Of a stretch of 38,547 nucleotides of DNA, positions 10,120 to 22,075 are shown piece after piece. Source of the DNA: Gnetum montanum (Eukaryota; Streptophyta; Gnetopsida; Gnetales; Gnetaceae); the NCBI GenBank assembly GCA_015680685.1, contig MNCI01029178.1, positions 121,415 through 159,961 on the forward strand, written 5' to 3'. The translations under genes were made by a program, and so were the position numbers. The notes under the pieces are model-generated. The model did no database searches. It saw only the letters and a program-made list of their open reading frames with translations, and was not told the origin of the DNA. Every line of letters starts with the position of its first letter. Position 1 is the stretch's first letter.

Positions 10120-11340
10120 CCCAACCTCATCTAACATGCACTCCTCCCTTAGGGGCAGAAGCTTAGAAATCTTGGGAGGAGATGACATTTCTTCTATGTC
10201 TATATCATCTAATCCATGACATGCATGACAACTAGATAACCTCTAGTAAACCATAAAACTTCAAACCTTTTCCCTAGTAATAATACCTCTATCATGCATA
10301 TTTAGAATGTTAGAAAATCACCTTCATCCTTTGTTCTCTTTTCTACTTCCACTAATTTTCTATCTCTTTCCTCAACTTCTTTTCATAGTTTTTATTCCAA
10401 CGTTTCCTTTTCTTTTCTCTCTTCTTCTTTCTGAGCTTCCCTTTCTTCTTCTTCCTTTCTCTTCCTGTCTACCTCTACTTTAGCCAAGATATCTCACTCA
10501 ACTTTCTTCTTGATCTTTGCTATAGTTTTAAATCATCAACATAATCCATAAAATTTAAAATTAAAATCATTAAAAATTAAAGACTATATATATATATATA
10601 TATATAACATCAAAAAAATATAATTTTTCTAACTTACCTAACATCTTTGCAATCTTAGTAGTTTTTTCTTACAACTTCTTCCTCTTTAAGTCATAGGTAT
10701 TGAAAGCTATATAGCATCTAACCTTATCTTCATTACTACTTAGCCATCCTTTTGTGTGCCCAAGGCATACTCTTTAATTACCTTTATTCCCTACATAGAA
10801 TTCCCATAAGAAGAATGCTTTATGGGTAATTCCACCCTATTAGGCATCAAAGATACAGTTACATCCTCTAGTAGTTAAGATGTTAGCTCCAATAGTTCAC
10901 CCATAGTAGTAGGTAAGGTCATCATAATGCTCATAATATGCTAGCATAAGGAGTAATGAAATGTTTCCTTATTCAAAACCTTCTCTTTTTGATGATCATT
11001 GCAAGCCAACAAGTTTGTGAAACACCATAACATACTATAGTAGAAACTAAAATTCATGGAGTTTCTAAAGCTCTCATCATTAGCTATGTTCACATTCACC
11101 AACTTAGTAGATACCTCTTCATCTATGTAAATCATTCAATCATAATAAATACCATGCACCATGATATTATAGTTAACTAACAATCACATAGGAGAAGTAT
11201 TCCTCTTTTGTCCAATCTTACTATAAAATATTTGCTTAATAAACAAGTGAAGTGCCTTTACTATGTTACGATTGGATTCTTGGCAATGTTGTGGCCCTTG
11301 TCCCCATACTACATCCACTTACTAATTAGCTCCTGATTAA
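10120..11340 (-). pseudogene. Decayed minus-strand reading frame with coiled-coil part, unrecognised
   Basis: Reading leftward, 11330-10660 gives a patchwork of globular-looking sequence. The longest open piece is 11135-10941, beginning MIYIDEEVSTKLVNVNIAND and continuing with an aromatic-rich stretch. Farther left, 10510-10290 translates to a Lys/Glu-rich segment (EEEEREAQKEEERKEKE and similar) typical of a coiled coil. The order, a globular domain followed by a charged coiled coil, resembles the unidentified ORFs at 22.1-24.9 kb and 30-33 kb, but I cannot show homology. There are many stops and frameshifts. It may be the accessory ORF of another non-autonomous element. Confidence 0.3.
10585..10606. 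repeat. (TA)11 microsatellite
   Basis: Eleven perfect TA units in AT-rich DNA. Confidence 0.95.
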
Positions 11341-12032
11341 GGTAAGAAATTTTATCATACCTTCTACTAGAGAGCCTCCATCAAGGTAATCAAATCAATT
11401 CCTTAATGGGTCCTAGTTCCAAGGTAAGATTAGCTCTTTTCCTTGAATCCAAACAATGAAAAGTTATTACTAGATCAAAGAAAATTTTACCATGATAATT
11501 ACATCCATGGGTGAAATATTAGAAGACTTAAATGTAAAAAGAGTCACCAACCCTTCCCTCTCAAGGATAGGTAGCTATTTCCTTTCCTAGCCACTTACTA
11601 GCCACTTAGGATGGATTTTTTCCTACAAAGATATCTCTTTTACATTCACTAGCTAGATGTAGGCCATCTCTAATATTTTTATCTTATCTATGAAAGAAAC
11701 AATAAAGACAATAAACAAAAAAGGCATACATGCACTTAAGTGAAACTAAGACAAGAACTTAAAGCTAAAGTATAACATAGGCATTCATAAAATAGACTTA
11801 GTAAACTAATGGCATATTTTTCAAGATACCTTTGGGCCTTAATGGAATACAAGATCCCTTGAAATATTTCTCCCTTAATCCCAAATCCACTCTCTCATGG
11901 AAAACACAAACCAAAACCACCTACTGAAAAATATAATATCACCTATGGTTCCTAGCCCAATAGATCTCATCAAGGAACCATGTGCATACTACAAGGTACT
12001 AGTTATTCTTATGAGATATCATACAAAGCACT
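11340..12032. other. AT-rich stretch, nothing recognised
   Basis: No supported reading frame, repeat or RNA. It ends at the 5' boundary of the solo-LTR-like element. Confidence 0.5.
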
Positions 12033-12209
12033 TGAGGACAAAGAACTTAGAAGGATGATTGAATAAGTTTACCAATTTTAACAACCAAGATAACCAAAAC
12101 TACAACTAGATCTATGTGGTTCCCCAACCTAGCCACTTTAACACTCAAACGGTCGATTCCGTGCACATCTCCAAACTTTATTTCTTCAAAAAATGCAATT
12201 TCAAAGGCA

Positions 12210-12415
12210 CCACAACCTTTAAAACGTTTAAGCACTACAAGGGGTGTTTTCACATAGAAACACACCCAACCCTATAAGGCCCCAATAAGCCCAAAATATG
12301 GTTTGAAGAATCCCACAAATTTTACAATGAATTGAGCTTTGCAAGGAGTGTTTTCACTCAAAAACATAGTCAACCCCATAAGGTTCCAATAAGCTCAAGG
12401 GATTCCTTCTTGAAA
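12210..12415 (+). repeat. Two ~103-bp tandem units inside copy A
   Basis: Units begin at 12210 and 12313 with CCACAA, then the words GAGTGTTTTCAC and CAATAAGCYCAA. Copy B has three such units. Confidence 0.75.
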
Positions 12416-12699
12416 GAATCACATCAATCCTACAGGGCTACAAAAAGAAAAAAAAAAAAGCAATCAAGGAGAGAATGTAACTACACTTTACAAATTCCTT
12501 ACTTTAAGGCTTTCACAATATAAAATATAACTCATAAAAGATGTGGAAATGGAGTACACAATACAACATAATATGTATATAATGATGGTCAAATCATGTG
12601 AACAATGCTTGTCATTTTCATGAATATCCCATTTCTTTTATAGCTTTTTTCTTTGTCAAATAACCATTCGAATTCATACCATGGCTAGAAAATGGCTAG

Positions 12700-12950
12700 T
12701 TGGGACATCTCATTTGAGCTTGGGATGTCCGATTGAGTTTTTATTTCTTGCAAGTGAAACATCTCACTCTTGATAGGATGTCTCACTATTGCTTGGGACA
12801 TCTCACTTTTTCATAGGACATCTAAATTTTACTTGGGACATCTCACTACTCTTCTTATTCTTACAAGTGGAATTTCTCACTTTTTCTAGGATGTCTCAAC
12901 TTCACTTGGGATGTTTGTTGTTTTTCTAGGACATCCAACTTGAGACTAAA
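12700..12950. repeat. Degenerate GGGACATCTCACT / GGATGTC repeat cluster
   Basis: At least eight variants of GGACATCTCACT or its inverted form GATGTC recur at irregular spacing. Direct and inverted copies are mixed, so the stretch could fold into hairpins. A shorter version occurs in copy B at 37215-37345. Confidence 0.7.
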
Positions 12951-13362
12951 CTTTTGTCACTATAGTATTTTATATTCTTCTAGGATGCCTTGGCAAATAC
13001 CAAAATATCTTATTTTTTCTTGTAGACAACTTCCATTATTGATTTTTTTATTGAAACTTTGGTAATCAAATTGACAACTTATTGATCATCTTGGTCTGAA
13101 CATGCTCTTTTTTCTAATCTCACAATGATCATTATCTCAATCTCATTAAGCTCTTATCCCAATCTCATCATGATCTTGTCTTGATGCCATTTAATCTCTT
13201 ATCCCAATCACATCATGCTCTTGTCATGCTCTTATTTTGATCACATTATGCTCTTTTCTTACTCTTGTCTTAGTCCTTTTCTAGTCCTGCAAGATCCCAC
13301 AAGCACATTTCTCACATTCTCCATTTTCCAAGGTTTTGACATACAAAATGGTCAACAACACT

Positions 13363-14480
13363 TCTTTTAGCATCTCCAATTATGTATCCTCCCTATATAA
13401 ATCCTTGAATATATAAGAATACATAAAATAACAAATTACATCAATAAAAGTGTAAGTCATAAATAAGAGACCAGACTTTAAAAAAAATAATGTACGATAT
13501 GAGAATTCACATTGACATATCTAGATATCATAATGTGAGGTCCATCAGCACTAAAAATCCTTTGCATCCACTAAAGATATAGCAATAATTTCATATTTTC
13601 ATTGAAAAATTTGTAGAAATAATCTCACCATAAGTAGTATAATTTCATCCTTTAGACCTCCCTAGTTTTTCCACTATCATCCATGATAGTATCTACATCC
13701 ATGAACTTCTAGATCACATAACCCAAAAACCTCACATAAATACTTAGATAAATACTCTCCAACATATAAGTGATAGCAAGTAGGATAAGCATTATCTACA
13801 TAATCACATAGAAATGCTTAAGATATAACTCTAGAAATCATCTAGCCCTAATAAATTATCAACTATGGAAATATCTCTCATCCTTCTAGGCTTTCCAACT
13901 ATGGAGGAATCCTCATTGCAAATCAAGAAGTATATAGGATCAATTACCAACAATGTATAAATCACATCATCCCTATAAAATAAAATAACAAACCAAGAGT
14001 TAGTATTCATAGGTTAAGTATAAAACATGAATGTGCAAGTGTGAACATATTAATTAAATATTAAAACATGAACAAGGGAATATGCACTTCAACTAAACAA
14101 GAATACATGAACCTTAAATTCCTAAAATATCTAGAAGAACATACTAAGAATTATACTATGTCTAACTAACTAACATAATCACAATATCACATTGAGTCAA
14201 CACGTAATCATTTTCATGCTCTCTTGCTCTCAACACATAGAAATTTTTCTCTTCTCCCCTATACTTAGTCATCTCTCTTGCTCACTATTGACACTTAATC
14301 ATATTTTTCCTTTTCCCAATACTTAGTTATTGTCGCTCATACTTTTAACACTTGGCTAATTTTTGGCTTCCACTCTCTAAATACTTATTCAAACTTTAAT
14401 TTCTCTAGCACTTAGTAATTAGTCATTTTTCTTTTTTTTCTACCTAGCACCTTTCTCATGCATGATATTATCTCTTCCTC
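13363..14480. other. AT-rich stretch without a supported gene
   Basis: No long open frame. On the minus strand, 13980-13850 reads as a short open segment (DDVIYTLLVIDPIYFLICNE) preceded by a pyrimidine/TATAG acceptor-like sequence, and another open piece lies at about 13800-13680. These may be decayed exons, but I recognise no family. Confidence 0.3.
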
Positions 14481-15900
14481 TAGTTCCATATAGGTGAGGC
14501 TAACATAGCCATTAACATTACTCTAAGAAATTGACATCTCACCTTCCTCTCATTTTTAAAAAATCTAAAAATAAACAAAAAATAATAACATTCCATGTGT
14601 GATGTCTTAGTGGTGTCCTAGTAGGGTGCCAACACTGTGGCTATAATAACCATATGTTGATGCATCATGGAGCACATGCACAATGCTCGTGCTCTTGTTT
14701 CCCCTAGACTTCATAAAAAAATTATAAAAAATGAATAAAAATAAGACTTTGTTAGCATCATGCACATCATTATTGTTGGTGCCTTCAATAATGCACAAGC
14801 TATGTATCCTAAGATGCACATGTATCCTTGCTAGCCCTAGCCTTTTATAATTTAATGCTAAAAGAATTTATGAGCACAATGACACCTTACACCTATCATT
14901 GGCTATGCAAATCCTATGTTGGTGTACCACTAAGCATGTGTTCATACCCTCACAACCTCATTCTCAGTATCCTTTTTTCCCTAAAGGTTGTAAAAAGGAT
15001 AATAAATATTGCCTGTACCCTCCTCCATGCATCAATGCTACACTAACTCTCATGAGCATGCCTTACATAGCATGTGCCTTGCATTCTTCTCATTTTCTCT
15101 TTTCCCATCCTCCATATGCACTACACATATGTTATTTTCTTGCTTTCAACCTACCCAAATCTACATCACCCTAACATCCTAGTGTTGAAGGGTACCATGA
15201 TTAGCCTTTGGCTACCATGACCAAACATCTCAAATATCAATCTACTCTTCTAAGGCATAGATTTGCCTCCCCCTTTACCAACTCTATCCATGATAATTAT
15301 CTCACTAAACTCTCACTCAAAAATATTACCTCCCCTTTGTCTTGTAGCCTAGCATAGGTCAACATAAATGATGCCATTACTATTGTACCCACTTTGGCTT
15401 TCCTTCACAAGTTAGAGTTTTAGGTACACTATATGGCTTTCTATAATTCAAGCCATTTTAAACATAATTATTTTTGACATTCTACATCATTAAAAACATT
15501 TTTCTTGGTCCTCATGTTTAAAGATTATAAAAATTTACATCTTATGTCATTTGTAGCATCATTTTACGCTATTTTTTCTTAGCCTTTTGTTTCGATGTCT
15601 AGCCTAACTTTCAGCATTGATCCTAACTTCAATTTATGCTTTAGTCTTTATTCATCAACATTCAATGTTAAATTATCCTTCAATGCCAAATATAAAATTT
15701 TTCTTTCAACTTCTAATGTCAAATCTCTATGTCAACTATACTTTTAATGTTTTTTTTTTTTTTTTGCAACTACACACATCATTTCTCATATTCATAACCT
15801 TCTAGAAGATTTTGTGGATCCTAAGGTATCATTCCTTCATGATCTATAAGGCATTTATGACTTATAAATATGAACATAACCCTAAATTAAAAAGAATAAG
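14480..15900. other. AT-rich stretch, nothing recognised; poly-T at 15750-15765
   Basis: Scattered short frames on the plus strand show no motif or coding character. A 16-base T run lies at 15750-15765. No RNA gene was seen. Confidence 0.45.
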
Positions 15901-16810
15901 AAATCAATTTATAGATAATCACTTAGAAAACTTTTGATCATTAGTTAAAGAACTACTACATCTCTAAATAAAGAGAAGGCTCTTTTACAATAGCAATTTT
16001 TCTATGATTACTTCTAAAAAAATTAGGATCTCTAAGTGCTTTTTATCCTAAAAAATTTTTTGATTCCTTTTTCTATCTTTCTAGTACATTGTATCCCCAT
16101 TGTGTTAGTCTCTTGACACATGATGAACTCTATTAAATCTGGATCTACACATTGATTTGATTCAATCCCTCCCCTCACTTTGCTACTTTCCCATCTATAA
16201 TAACTCTTGTCATCTTTTTTGAGATCTACATCAAGCACATACATCAGTGAAAGAAGCAAGGAAACATAGCTCTTCATTAGCCACTCTTGATCCCTTGATT
16301 ACATCTCAAGAATTATTACTATACTTTATTAGGTTTCTTCCTAGTCATTTTACATTTTTTTTCTTTTATATTCAATCTCTTCTTTTTCATCTTACATGAG
16401 TTACCTAACAAACCTATTTTGTCATTTTCTAATTTAGGAATATGGTCTATTTTTGGTTTAGTAGATTTCATTATATTTTATCATATTTTTTATCTTTTCT
16501 ATGTGCATACACTTTATCTTTTTACAATATCTCATTTTGTGTAACATTAATTACATCATGTTATATAAACTCTAATTTGTACATGGTATATTTGGTTTAA
16601 TTTTTAAATATATTCCATACATTCTATTTCACTTATTTTTAGATTGTGTTTAATGAAAATACATCTCATGTTGTTAATTTCTAATTATTTATAAGTTCCT
16701 TTTTGATTTGAAGATATAAATTTATGAATGATTTGATGGTTGTGGGATGCCTACTTTATTTCATGTAGGGTTGTTATGAATCTAATAATTATAATTCTCA
16801 CCACAACATC
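15900..16810 (+). mobile_element. Probable 5' LTR of the split Ty3/gypsy element (left end undefined)
   Basis: The primer-binding-like site at 16815 requires an LTR ending just before it, at about 16806 (CACCACAACA). A TATA-like TTATATAAAC at 16561 sits where a promoter would be. The left boundary cannot be placed, because the partner LTR would lie beyond the right end of the window. An 81-codon minus-strand frame at 16277-16032 shows no recognisable domain and is not annotated as a gene. Confidence 0.35.
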
Positions 16811-16814
16811 GTTT

Positions 16815-16832
16815 TGGCACTAGAAGAAAGGG
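16815..16832 (+). other. Candidate primer-binding site of the split Ty3/gypsy element
   Basis: TGGCACTAGAAGAAAGGG resembles the TGGCGCTAGAAGGAGGG type of plant gypsy primer-binding site after C-to-T and G-to-A changes. It is followed by 398 bases of leader and then, beyond the nested insertion, by the gag start at 25888. Confidence 0.4.
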
Positions 16833-17230
16833 TAATCCTTAGAAATTAGTGTCTTTTCTAGGATCTACTCATCAAAAAAAGTTTTACTACCTTTTTTTAA
16901 TGCATCACATGAAAAGTTTGACATCAAATTGTTTCTTCTATTATTCTTACATATCATATTCAATCAATATTTTGAAGTTCATTTTCAAGTTTTAAACCTA
17001 TTTTTAGGAAAATTGAAGCTTTGTTAACAATCCTATGAGATCATAGTTGCTACTTAAAAGACATCCATAGTTATGACATCATGTTATAACTCTGATTTCT
17101 TCAAGATGCAGAGGCTTATTGACCTAGGAAAGAATTAATGACTTTATAAAGGAATAAGTTAAAGGGATCACAAGATAGCCTATGCTAAGTGAGAACTAGA
17201 ATTTTTTCTCACATAAAACATGTTCAAGAT
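16833..17230 (+). other. Leader of the split Ty3/gypsy element, interrupted at 17230
   Basis: Non-coding sequence between the candidate primer-binding site and the nested insertion. Joining 17230 to 25887 recreates a continuous leader in which gag begins two bases after the target site. Confidence 0.45.
17226..17230. repeat. Target-site duplication, left copy (AAGAT)
   Basis: AAGAT directly precedes the 5' LTR and recurs directly after the 3' LTR at 25882-25886. A 5-bp exact duplication is standard for Ty3/gypsy integration. Confidence 0.9.
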
Positions 17231-17244
17231 TGATGAGTCATCAT

Positions 17245-17312
17245 TTGGACGACTATGATGTTGCGTACCTGATATCGTAGCCCAACCATGATATCACATA
17301 CGCAATATTGCA
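17245..17312 (+). promoter_or_regulatory. GATATC-type palindromic motif cluster in U3 of the 5' LTR
   Basis: GATATC cores at about 17271 and 17290, plus decayed versions (GATGTTGC, CAATATTGC), lie just upstream of the TATA box. The 3' LTR keeps five cores. Repeated palindromes in this place suggest a regulatory element. Confidence 0.5.
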
Positions 17313-17327
17313 ACCTATCTCCTCATC

Positions 17328-17335
17328 TATAAATA
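17328..17335 (+). promoter_or_regulatory. TATA box of the 5' LTR (TATAAATA)
   Basis: TATAAATA, 98 bases into the LTR. The same place in the 3' LTR reads TACAAATA, so that copy has lost the consensus. Confidence 0.7.
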
Positions 17336-18062
17336 AGAGGTAGACAGATGAGTTAGAAATCATTAGTTTTAGAGTCATTCAATTTTTAGTGTTTTTATTT
17401 CTTTCTTTCAACCCTTTTCCTCTCTGTGTATGCTTGCAGTGTGGTGATTGTAATTGTACGACATCATTTATTCGAGTGTGATGTACTTGAACATGCACAT
17501 GACTAGTAATAAAGATTAAGATTACTTCATCATTGTAGCATTCACTTAGTTTAATTAATCATTTAATTGATTATTATTTACTACTTTCGTAGTTAATCTC
17601 TCTCACCCTTAAACTCATGTTAAAACATGGAATGAGTACGACTTGATTACAAGCATTTAAGTGTGACTACTTGGTAACCTAGTAGTGTACCTAGGATCTG
17701 TGCTTGGTAATCCTAGTGGTAGTCATGCATGAAGTCCGAGATGTGTATGGATAATTAAGAAACAAATGCTCATCGCACTTAGGCTAGTTTAGATTCTCTC
17801 ACCCTCTCTCTCCTAGATTAGTGAATATTACTTTTCATTGCCTTCAGGAGTAGCATTAGGTTAGAAACCCATCATACACCTCACTTTGGACTAAACCATA
17901 CGTGAAAAAGCTAATACTAGTCTAGGTGGGAAGATAGTGAACTACGACCTAAGGCTAACTATCTAGATGCCACAACTAGCCCATCTACGGAGTTCGACTG
18001 GATCACATGTGTAACGTTCATATTCATATGGTTGAGTGTAGGGGTATCTCGTCACTCATCAT

Positions 18063-18080
18063 TGGCGCCGTTGCCGGGGA
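18063..18080 (+). other. Primer-binding site complementary to tRNA-Asp
   Basis: TGGCGCCGTTGCCGGGGA is the exact complement of the 3' end of plant tRNA-Asp, one base after the 5' LTR. This site is common in Athila-like and related plant gypsy elements. Confidence 0.92.
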
Positions 18081-18203
18081 CGGTGCTAGTTATCTAGATT
18101 AGTTACATCATATAAGGTCGATGTATAAGGACTTAATGATATATCTTTTAGAAAAAAATAATTATAAAAAATCACACATAATTTCACACACAACTTCACA
18201 ACC

Positions 18204-20189
18204 ATGCCTCTCCTACAAGATCATGATAATTCCATCTTTAGTGAGGAAGTTCATTGGAGAACCAAAGAACTATATGACGATGAAGATTGGAGTACACAAC
18301 CTGAAGTGGGGGTTTCTTATAAACATCAATGAAGGCAATGCCATCCCAATGCATGAAAGCATAACCTACCTAATGACAATGAACCTCTACTGGCCACTAC
18401 AAGCCTAACGCAAATACAAGAGGCTATTCGAATCTCTTGTAGGCATCGTAAAGAGAGTCGTCTACCCAGGCTCAATTTAAACAACTTCCCTAATTTCTCA
18501 GGAGGCTATGACTTAGATCTGCATCAACATTTACAAGCCTTCTACGATGCCTGCACATGGAACAACATTGATAATGGTTGGCAAAAACTCAAGTTCTTCC
18601 CTATGACACTCATTGGCCAAGAAAACATATGGTATAGATCGTTAAAACCAAATTCAATACAACATTGGCCAACAATGGTAGAAGCTTTTAATGAAAGATA
18701 TCAAACCTACTGAGGAGTGTCGGCCTTGAGGAAACAAATCCAAGAGTGGAAACAAGCACAACATGAACCCTTGGACATGGCCTTAGAAAGATATTATGCA
18801 CTGTTAAACAACTTTCCAGGCCATAAGTTCTCTGAGGAAAGGCTAATGTATCATATCATTGATGGGCTTCGTGATGAAACAAAAGAAACCCTAGGGATGT
18901 ATGCCCAAGGTCAACTATACAAACTATAAACCCATCAAGTCTAAGAGCTTATTAAGTGGGTAGCAAAGGAAGAAGGAGAAATGGATAGATGGGAGAGTGT
19001 TGAAAAGCATCAACGGGACCAAAATCTCAACTTAACAAAGGTCCATAATCACAAAAATAAGAAATCAACCTACCACAAGGGGAAAGAACCATCTTTGTTG
19101 GTACAACAATCGTTAGAGGAAGTCGAGGCAAAGATCAATAAGATGTTGGATTGGACACATAAAAAGTGTGGAGAATTTATCAATATCATTAGAGATAGAG
19201 TTTTGAAAACCCGAGAAGTAGGACAAAATATCATTAGACAATTGGAAAGAAGGGATGAAGGAAATAAGAGCTCAACTGCCAATCATATGTATGAATGAAA
19301 CATTTTCTTGTACGATCACCCTAAGAGCTAATGCCTAATATTGTTACATTTATATGAGCATTGGGGAAACACGTTACATCCAGAGTTCATACAAAGATAC
19401 AATGTTCAATCATAGTGGCAACAATCCCAGTCGTGGTGGAAGCCACCCCTAAACTAGAGACACCCTTCATATCATCTAAATCTAAACGCTTACCTAGTTC
19501 AACATCCTGTTTCCCTAGCTAGGTCAACATACTCTACCTTGTCGCATTACTATTCTCCTCAATACTAACATCCCATGTCTTCAACACAACCACTACCTTG
19601 TGTACCACACACTTCTCCTAATTTTCAACATTATCATCATTTCCTTCCTTATACATCGCCACCAATTATTCCTAAGGTGCCTACACCATAGCAACAACCT
19701 CCAAACATTACTTGTGCTACTATTGCCAATAGCAGTGAGAGACCTCAGCAACATCAAAGGCATTCCTTCTTTAGAAATGACCCTAAGAAGGAACAACACA
19801 ATTCCAAGGCCACTACATCCTCCAACTCATCACAAGTCCAACCTTATGGTGCATCCTTATCTTCGAACCCAACACCTCATGTTACTTCATCAAGGGCACC
19901 AACTAACACTTGAATAACCATATAGCCAAATGAACATAGGCATGGAGAGTGAAAACTTGATCCCTGCATACCATCGTATGGTCACAAATATTATAGTAGG
20001 TCAACTCTTTACCGAAGACCCACATCTTATAAATTGCCCCACTACACTTACTACAATCAAGTGCGTGAACCCCAATGGGGTAAGTATGACCATGTTCTGA
20101 TATTTCCAACATGCAAGGATCCTCATCTTTCAACTATTAATCCCTTCCAAGCTCAAACGTTTAGTTATGGGGGATATCCCCCATTCTAA
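18204..20189 (+). pseudogene. Gag of the nested LTR element, one frame with many nonsense codons
   Basis: From ATG 18204 to the paired stop at 20187 a single frame holds without any frameshift (662 codons), interrupted by about 14 stop codons. The gag domain lies at about residues 95-240: FPNFSGGYDLDLHQHLQAF, then IGQENIWYRSL, then IQHWPTMVEAFNERY, then MALERYYALLNNFP, then LMYHIIDGL. This is the L/I-G-x-A-x-x-W-Y plus W-x-x-x-x-x-x-F-x-x-R-Y pattern of plant retrotransposon gag. A charged helical segment follows (about 260-365), then a long Pro/Gln/Ser/Tyr-rich tail with no clear CCHC knuckle. The start was chosen because it is the first ATG in this frame, 123 bases after the primer-binding site. 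The product would form the particle coat. Confidence 0.85.
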
Positions 20190-21545
20190 TAACAAGTAGG
20201 ATTAATAATGATTTTTCATTTTCTTTAATTTTGCAATTTTTGTTTTCCAGTTTTTCATCTTCTAACTTCTTGTTTTATCTTTTTGTCTTTTTGGTATTTT
20301 TATCTTTTTATAAGTAATCTCATCTACGAATAAGACACTCATGTGGCTTGTTGGTTGAGGTGTGTTCTATGTTATCAAGTCTTGAGTGATCAATTATGTA
20401 AACAGTGAGCCCATTACACCCACTCATCCATTCTACAAATAAGAGGTTCTATTCAAGTGTATAGTGATATCCTTGATCTTCTTACGACTTAAAATTAATT
20501 TTGTGTTTATTGTACCCAAAAGGAAGAAGGATGGACCAAGAGGGAATGATTAGGATGTGACATCAAGGGGACTTGCAGATTCTCTTTGGTGACATCTGTG
20601 GGAGTTATCATGCAACGTGGTTGTACTAAGATCCTTGTAGATCCAATGAAAATGGGAGTAAGAGTAATCAAAAGGCACTCAAATATCCAATGCTGTTCTA
20701 GGGGGTCCCACTAGAAATACATGCACCCATGCCTAAAGGTTGGTGGCTTCTATGGATTTAGTAGTAAAAAAAACCAAAGGAAATGTCACAAAACAAAAAT
20801 CACTCCTCCCTTGAACAAAATGAAAAGTGATCATATGCCTTGTTGTTCTGGTACTCTCATAGTTGCTCATCATGGGATGAAACAATGCAGTGTCACTGAT
20901 TAGAGGAATGGACTTGGTCCTAATCTTGGAACGATGGGTTAATGACACATTAATCATGTTTTACATGTAGGATTCACTGTGCCCTAGGTTAGTTACCTCA
21001 TGTCCCAATCTCTACAATCCCTTCTATAGTTCGTCTCATCTCACTGTTCATGTAATTTTTTCTCGTGTCTCGTATAGTATAGAATTCTTACCTCATTCCA
21101 ATGATATTTACATGTGTGTTTTGTGGTACCAGTGCGGATTACATTTAACCCTTCGAGTGCCCACAGACACTTTAAAGTGTGGTTACATAAGGGCATTAAA
21201 GGTTGGAACCTACTTTCGGGAGGACCCACTTGCATAATTTTTGTAATTTGCACTCATGACCCATCTTCCACACACCATCTATTACCCTTAGCATATTGCC
21301 AACAATTTTCTTTCCCTTATTACTATCCCTCCGCTTCAACATTCCTATGAATCATCACATAGCCTTTTTCTCCCATCCGAGATCCTTATTGATAAATACC
21401 ACACCATCATAATTTTTGTGCCTTCAGAACTAGTTGAATTACCCTGGAATCCTTTAACAATCATCTAGATGTCCTTAGTTTACATTGTTTAATTTCAAAG
21501 AAATATTAAAAATTTGGTACATTCTCTAAGTGCCCTAACTTCGAT

Positions 21546-21627
21546 NNNNNNNNNNNNNNNNNNNNNNNNNNNNNNNNNNNNNNNNNNNNNNNNNNNNNNN
21601 NNNNNNNNNNNNNNNNNNNNNNNNNNN
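21546..21627. other. Assembly gap (82 N)
   Basis: Undetermined bases. The true length is unknown if N was used as a placeholder. Confidence 0.99.
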
Positions 21628-21753
21628 GGGAAGTTTTTCAAATTTCTCTCTATGACTCATGATTGCAAATCCCTTACTTTCATATCCATAACTCGCTCAC
21701 TGGTATTCCGATTTTCATTCTGTTTGAACCTACTTGAACCCAGAGTGTTCAAC

Positions 21754-21773
21754 TTAGTCGTGGGGGAGGGGCA
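21754..21773 (+). other. Internal copy of the polypurine tract
   Basis: TTAGTCGTGGGGG at 21754-21766 is identical to the sequence at 25022-25034 next to the 3' LTR, and here the purine run extends further (AGGGG). It could act as a central plus-strand primer, or mark where ORF2 was added. Confidence 0.6.
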
Positions 21774-22075
21774 CACACTGAATAGCGCATAAATTTTTTG
21801 AAATTCATCATCGCCTGAATGACATATTTAAGAGTAGTTAGTTAAGAAATTAAGAATCAAATGTGTCAAAAGCAATTTCATTCCCTTAGCTATACCAGAA
21901 AATTAAATTTTGAAACCACCTAAGCAAAGAGGACTCAACATTATAATCTGTTGGGAACATGTTCTTCCAATAGTTAACATCACACGGAACTAAAGTAAAT
22001 CTATTAAGGCAAGCAGTAAGGTATAACCTAACTTTGGTAACAACCTTAGTAACGATTGGCCCTGTGTGATTGCAG

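Larger units (their letters stand above)
12033..13358 (+). mobile_element. Solo-LTR-like element, copy A
   Basis: The start (TGAGGACAAAGAACTTAGAA), the internal order and the end (TTTTGACATACAAAATGGTC, then AACAA) match the element at 36407-37623 in the same orientation. The two are clearly diverged. Each is bounded by a short direct repeat (here CACT at 12029-12032 and 13359-13362). There is no internal coding region, so a solo LTR left by recombination, or a short non-autonomous element, fits best. AT-rich TATA-like sequence lies near 12518-12530. The exact right end is uncertain by one base (13357 or 13358). Confidence 0.7.
17231..18061 (+). repeat. 5' LTR
   Basis: Begins TGATGAGT and ends ACTCATCA, a perfect 8-bp inverted terminal repeat. 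It is collinear with 25037-25881 over its whole length. It contains a TATA box at 17328 and is followed after one base by the primer-binding site. Confidence 0.95.
20190..22075 (+). other. Non-coding spacer between gag and ORF2, with assembly gap
   Basis: T-rich after gag, with no supported open frame. It contains the 82-base run of N (21546-21627) and a copy of the polypurine-tract sequence at 21754. It ends TGATTGCAG immediately before ATG 22076, which resembles a 3' splice site, so ORF2 could be expressed from a spliced RNA. Confidence 0.6.

Noticed and set aside
12047-12523. Short frames on both strands within solo-LTR-like copy A
   Set aside because: They are not kept in copy B, show no motif, and lie in tandem repeats.
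14828-15174. Two overlapping plus-strand frames of 72 and 91 codons
   Set aside because: Different frames over the same bases, rich in low-complexity residues, no domain; typical chance frames in C/T-rich DNA.
16032-16277. 81-codon minus-strand frame as a gene
   Set aside because: No recognisable domain, no conserved neighbours, and it lies in a probable LTR.
19070-19799. Minus-strand frames opposite gag
   Set aside because: They lie antisense to the well-supported gag frame and carry no motif.
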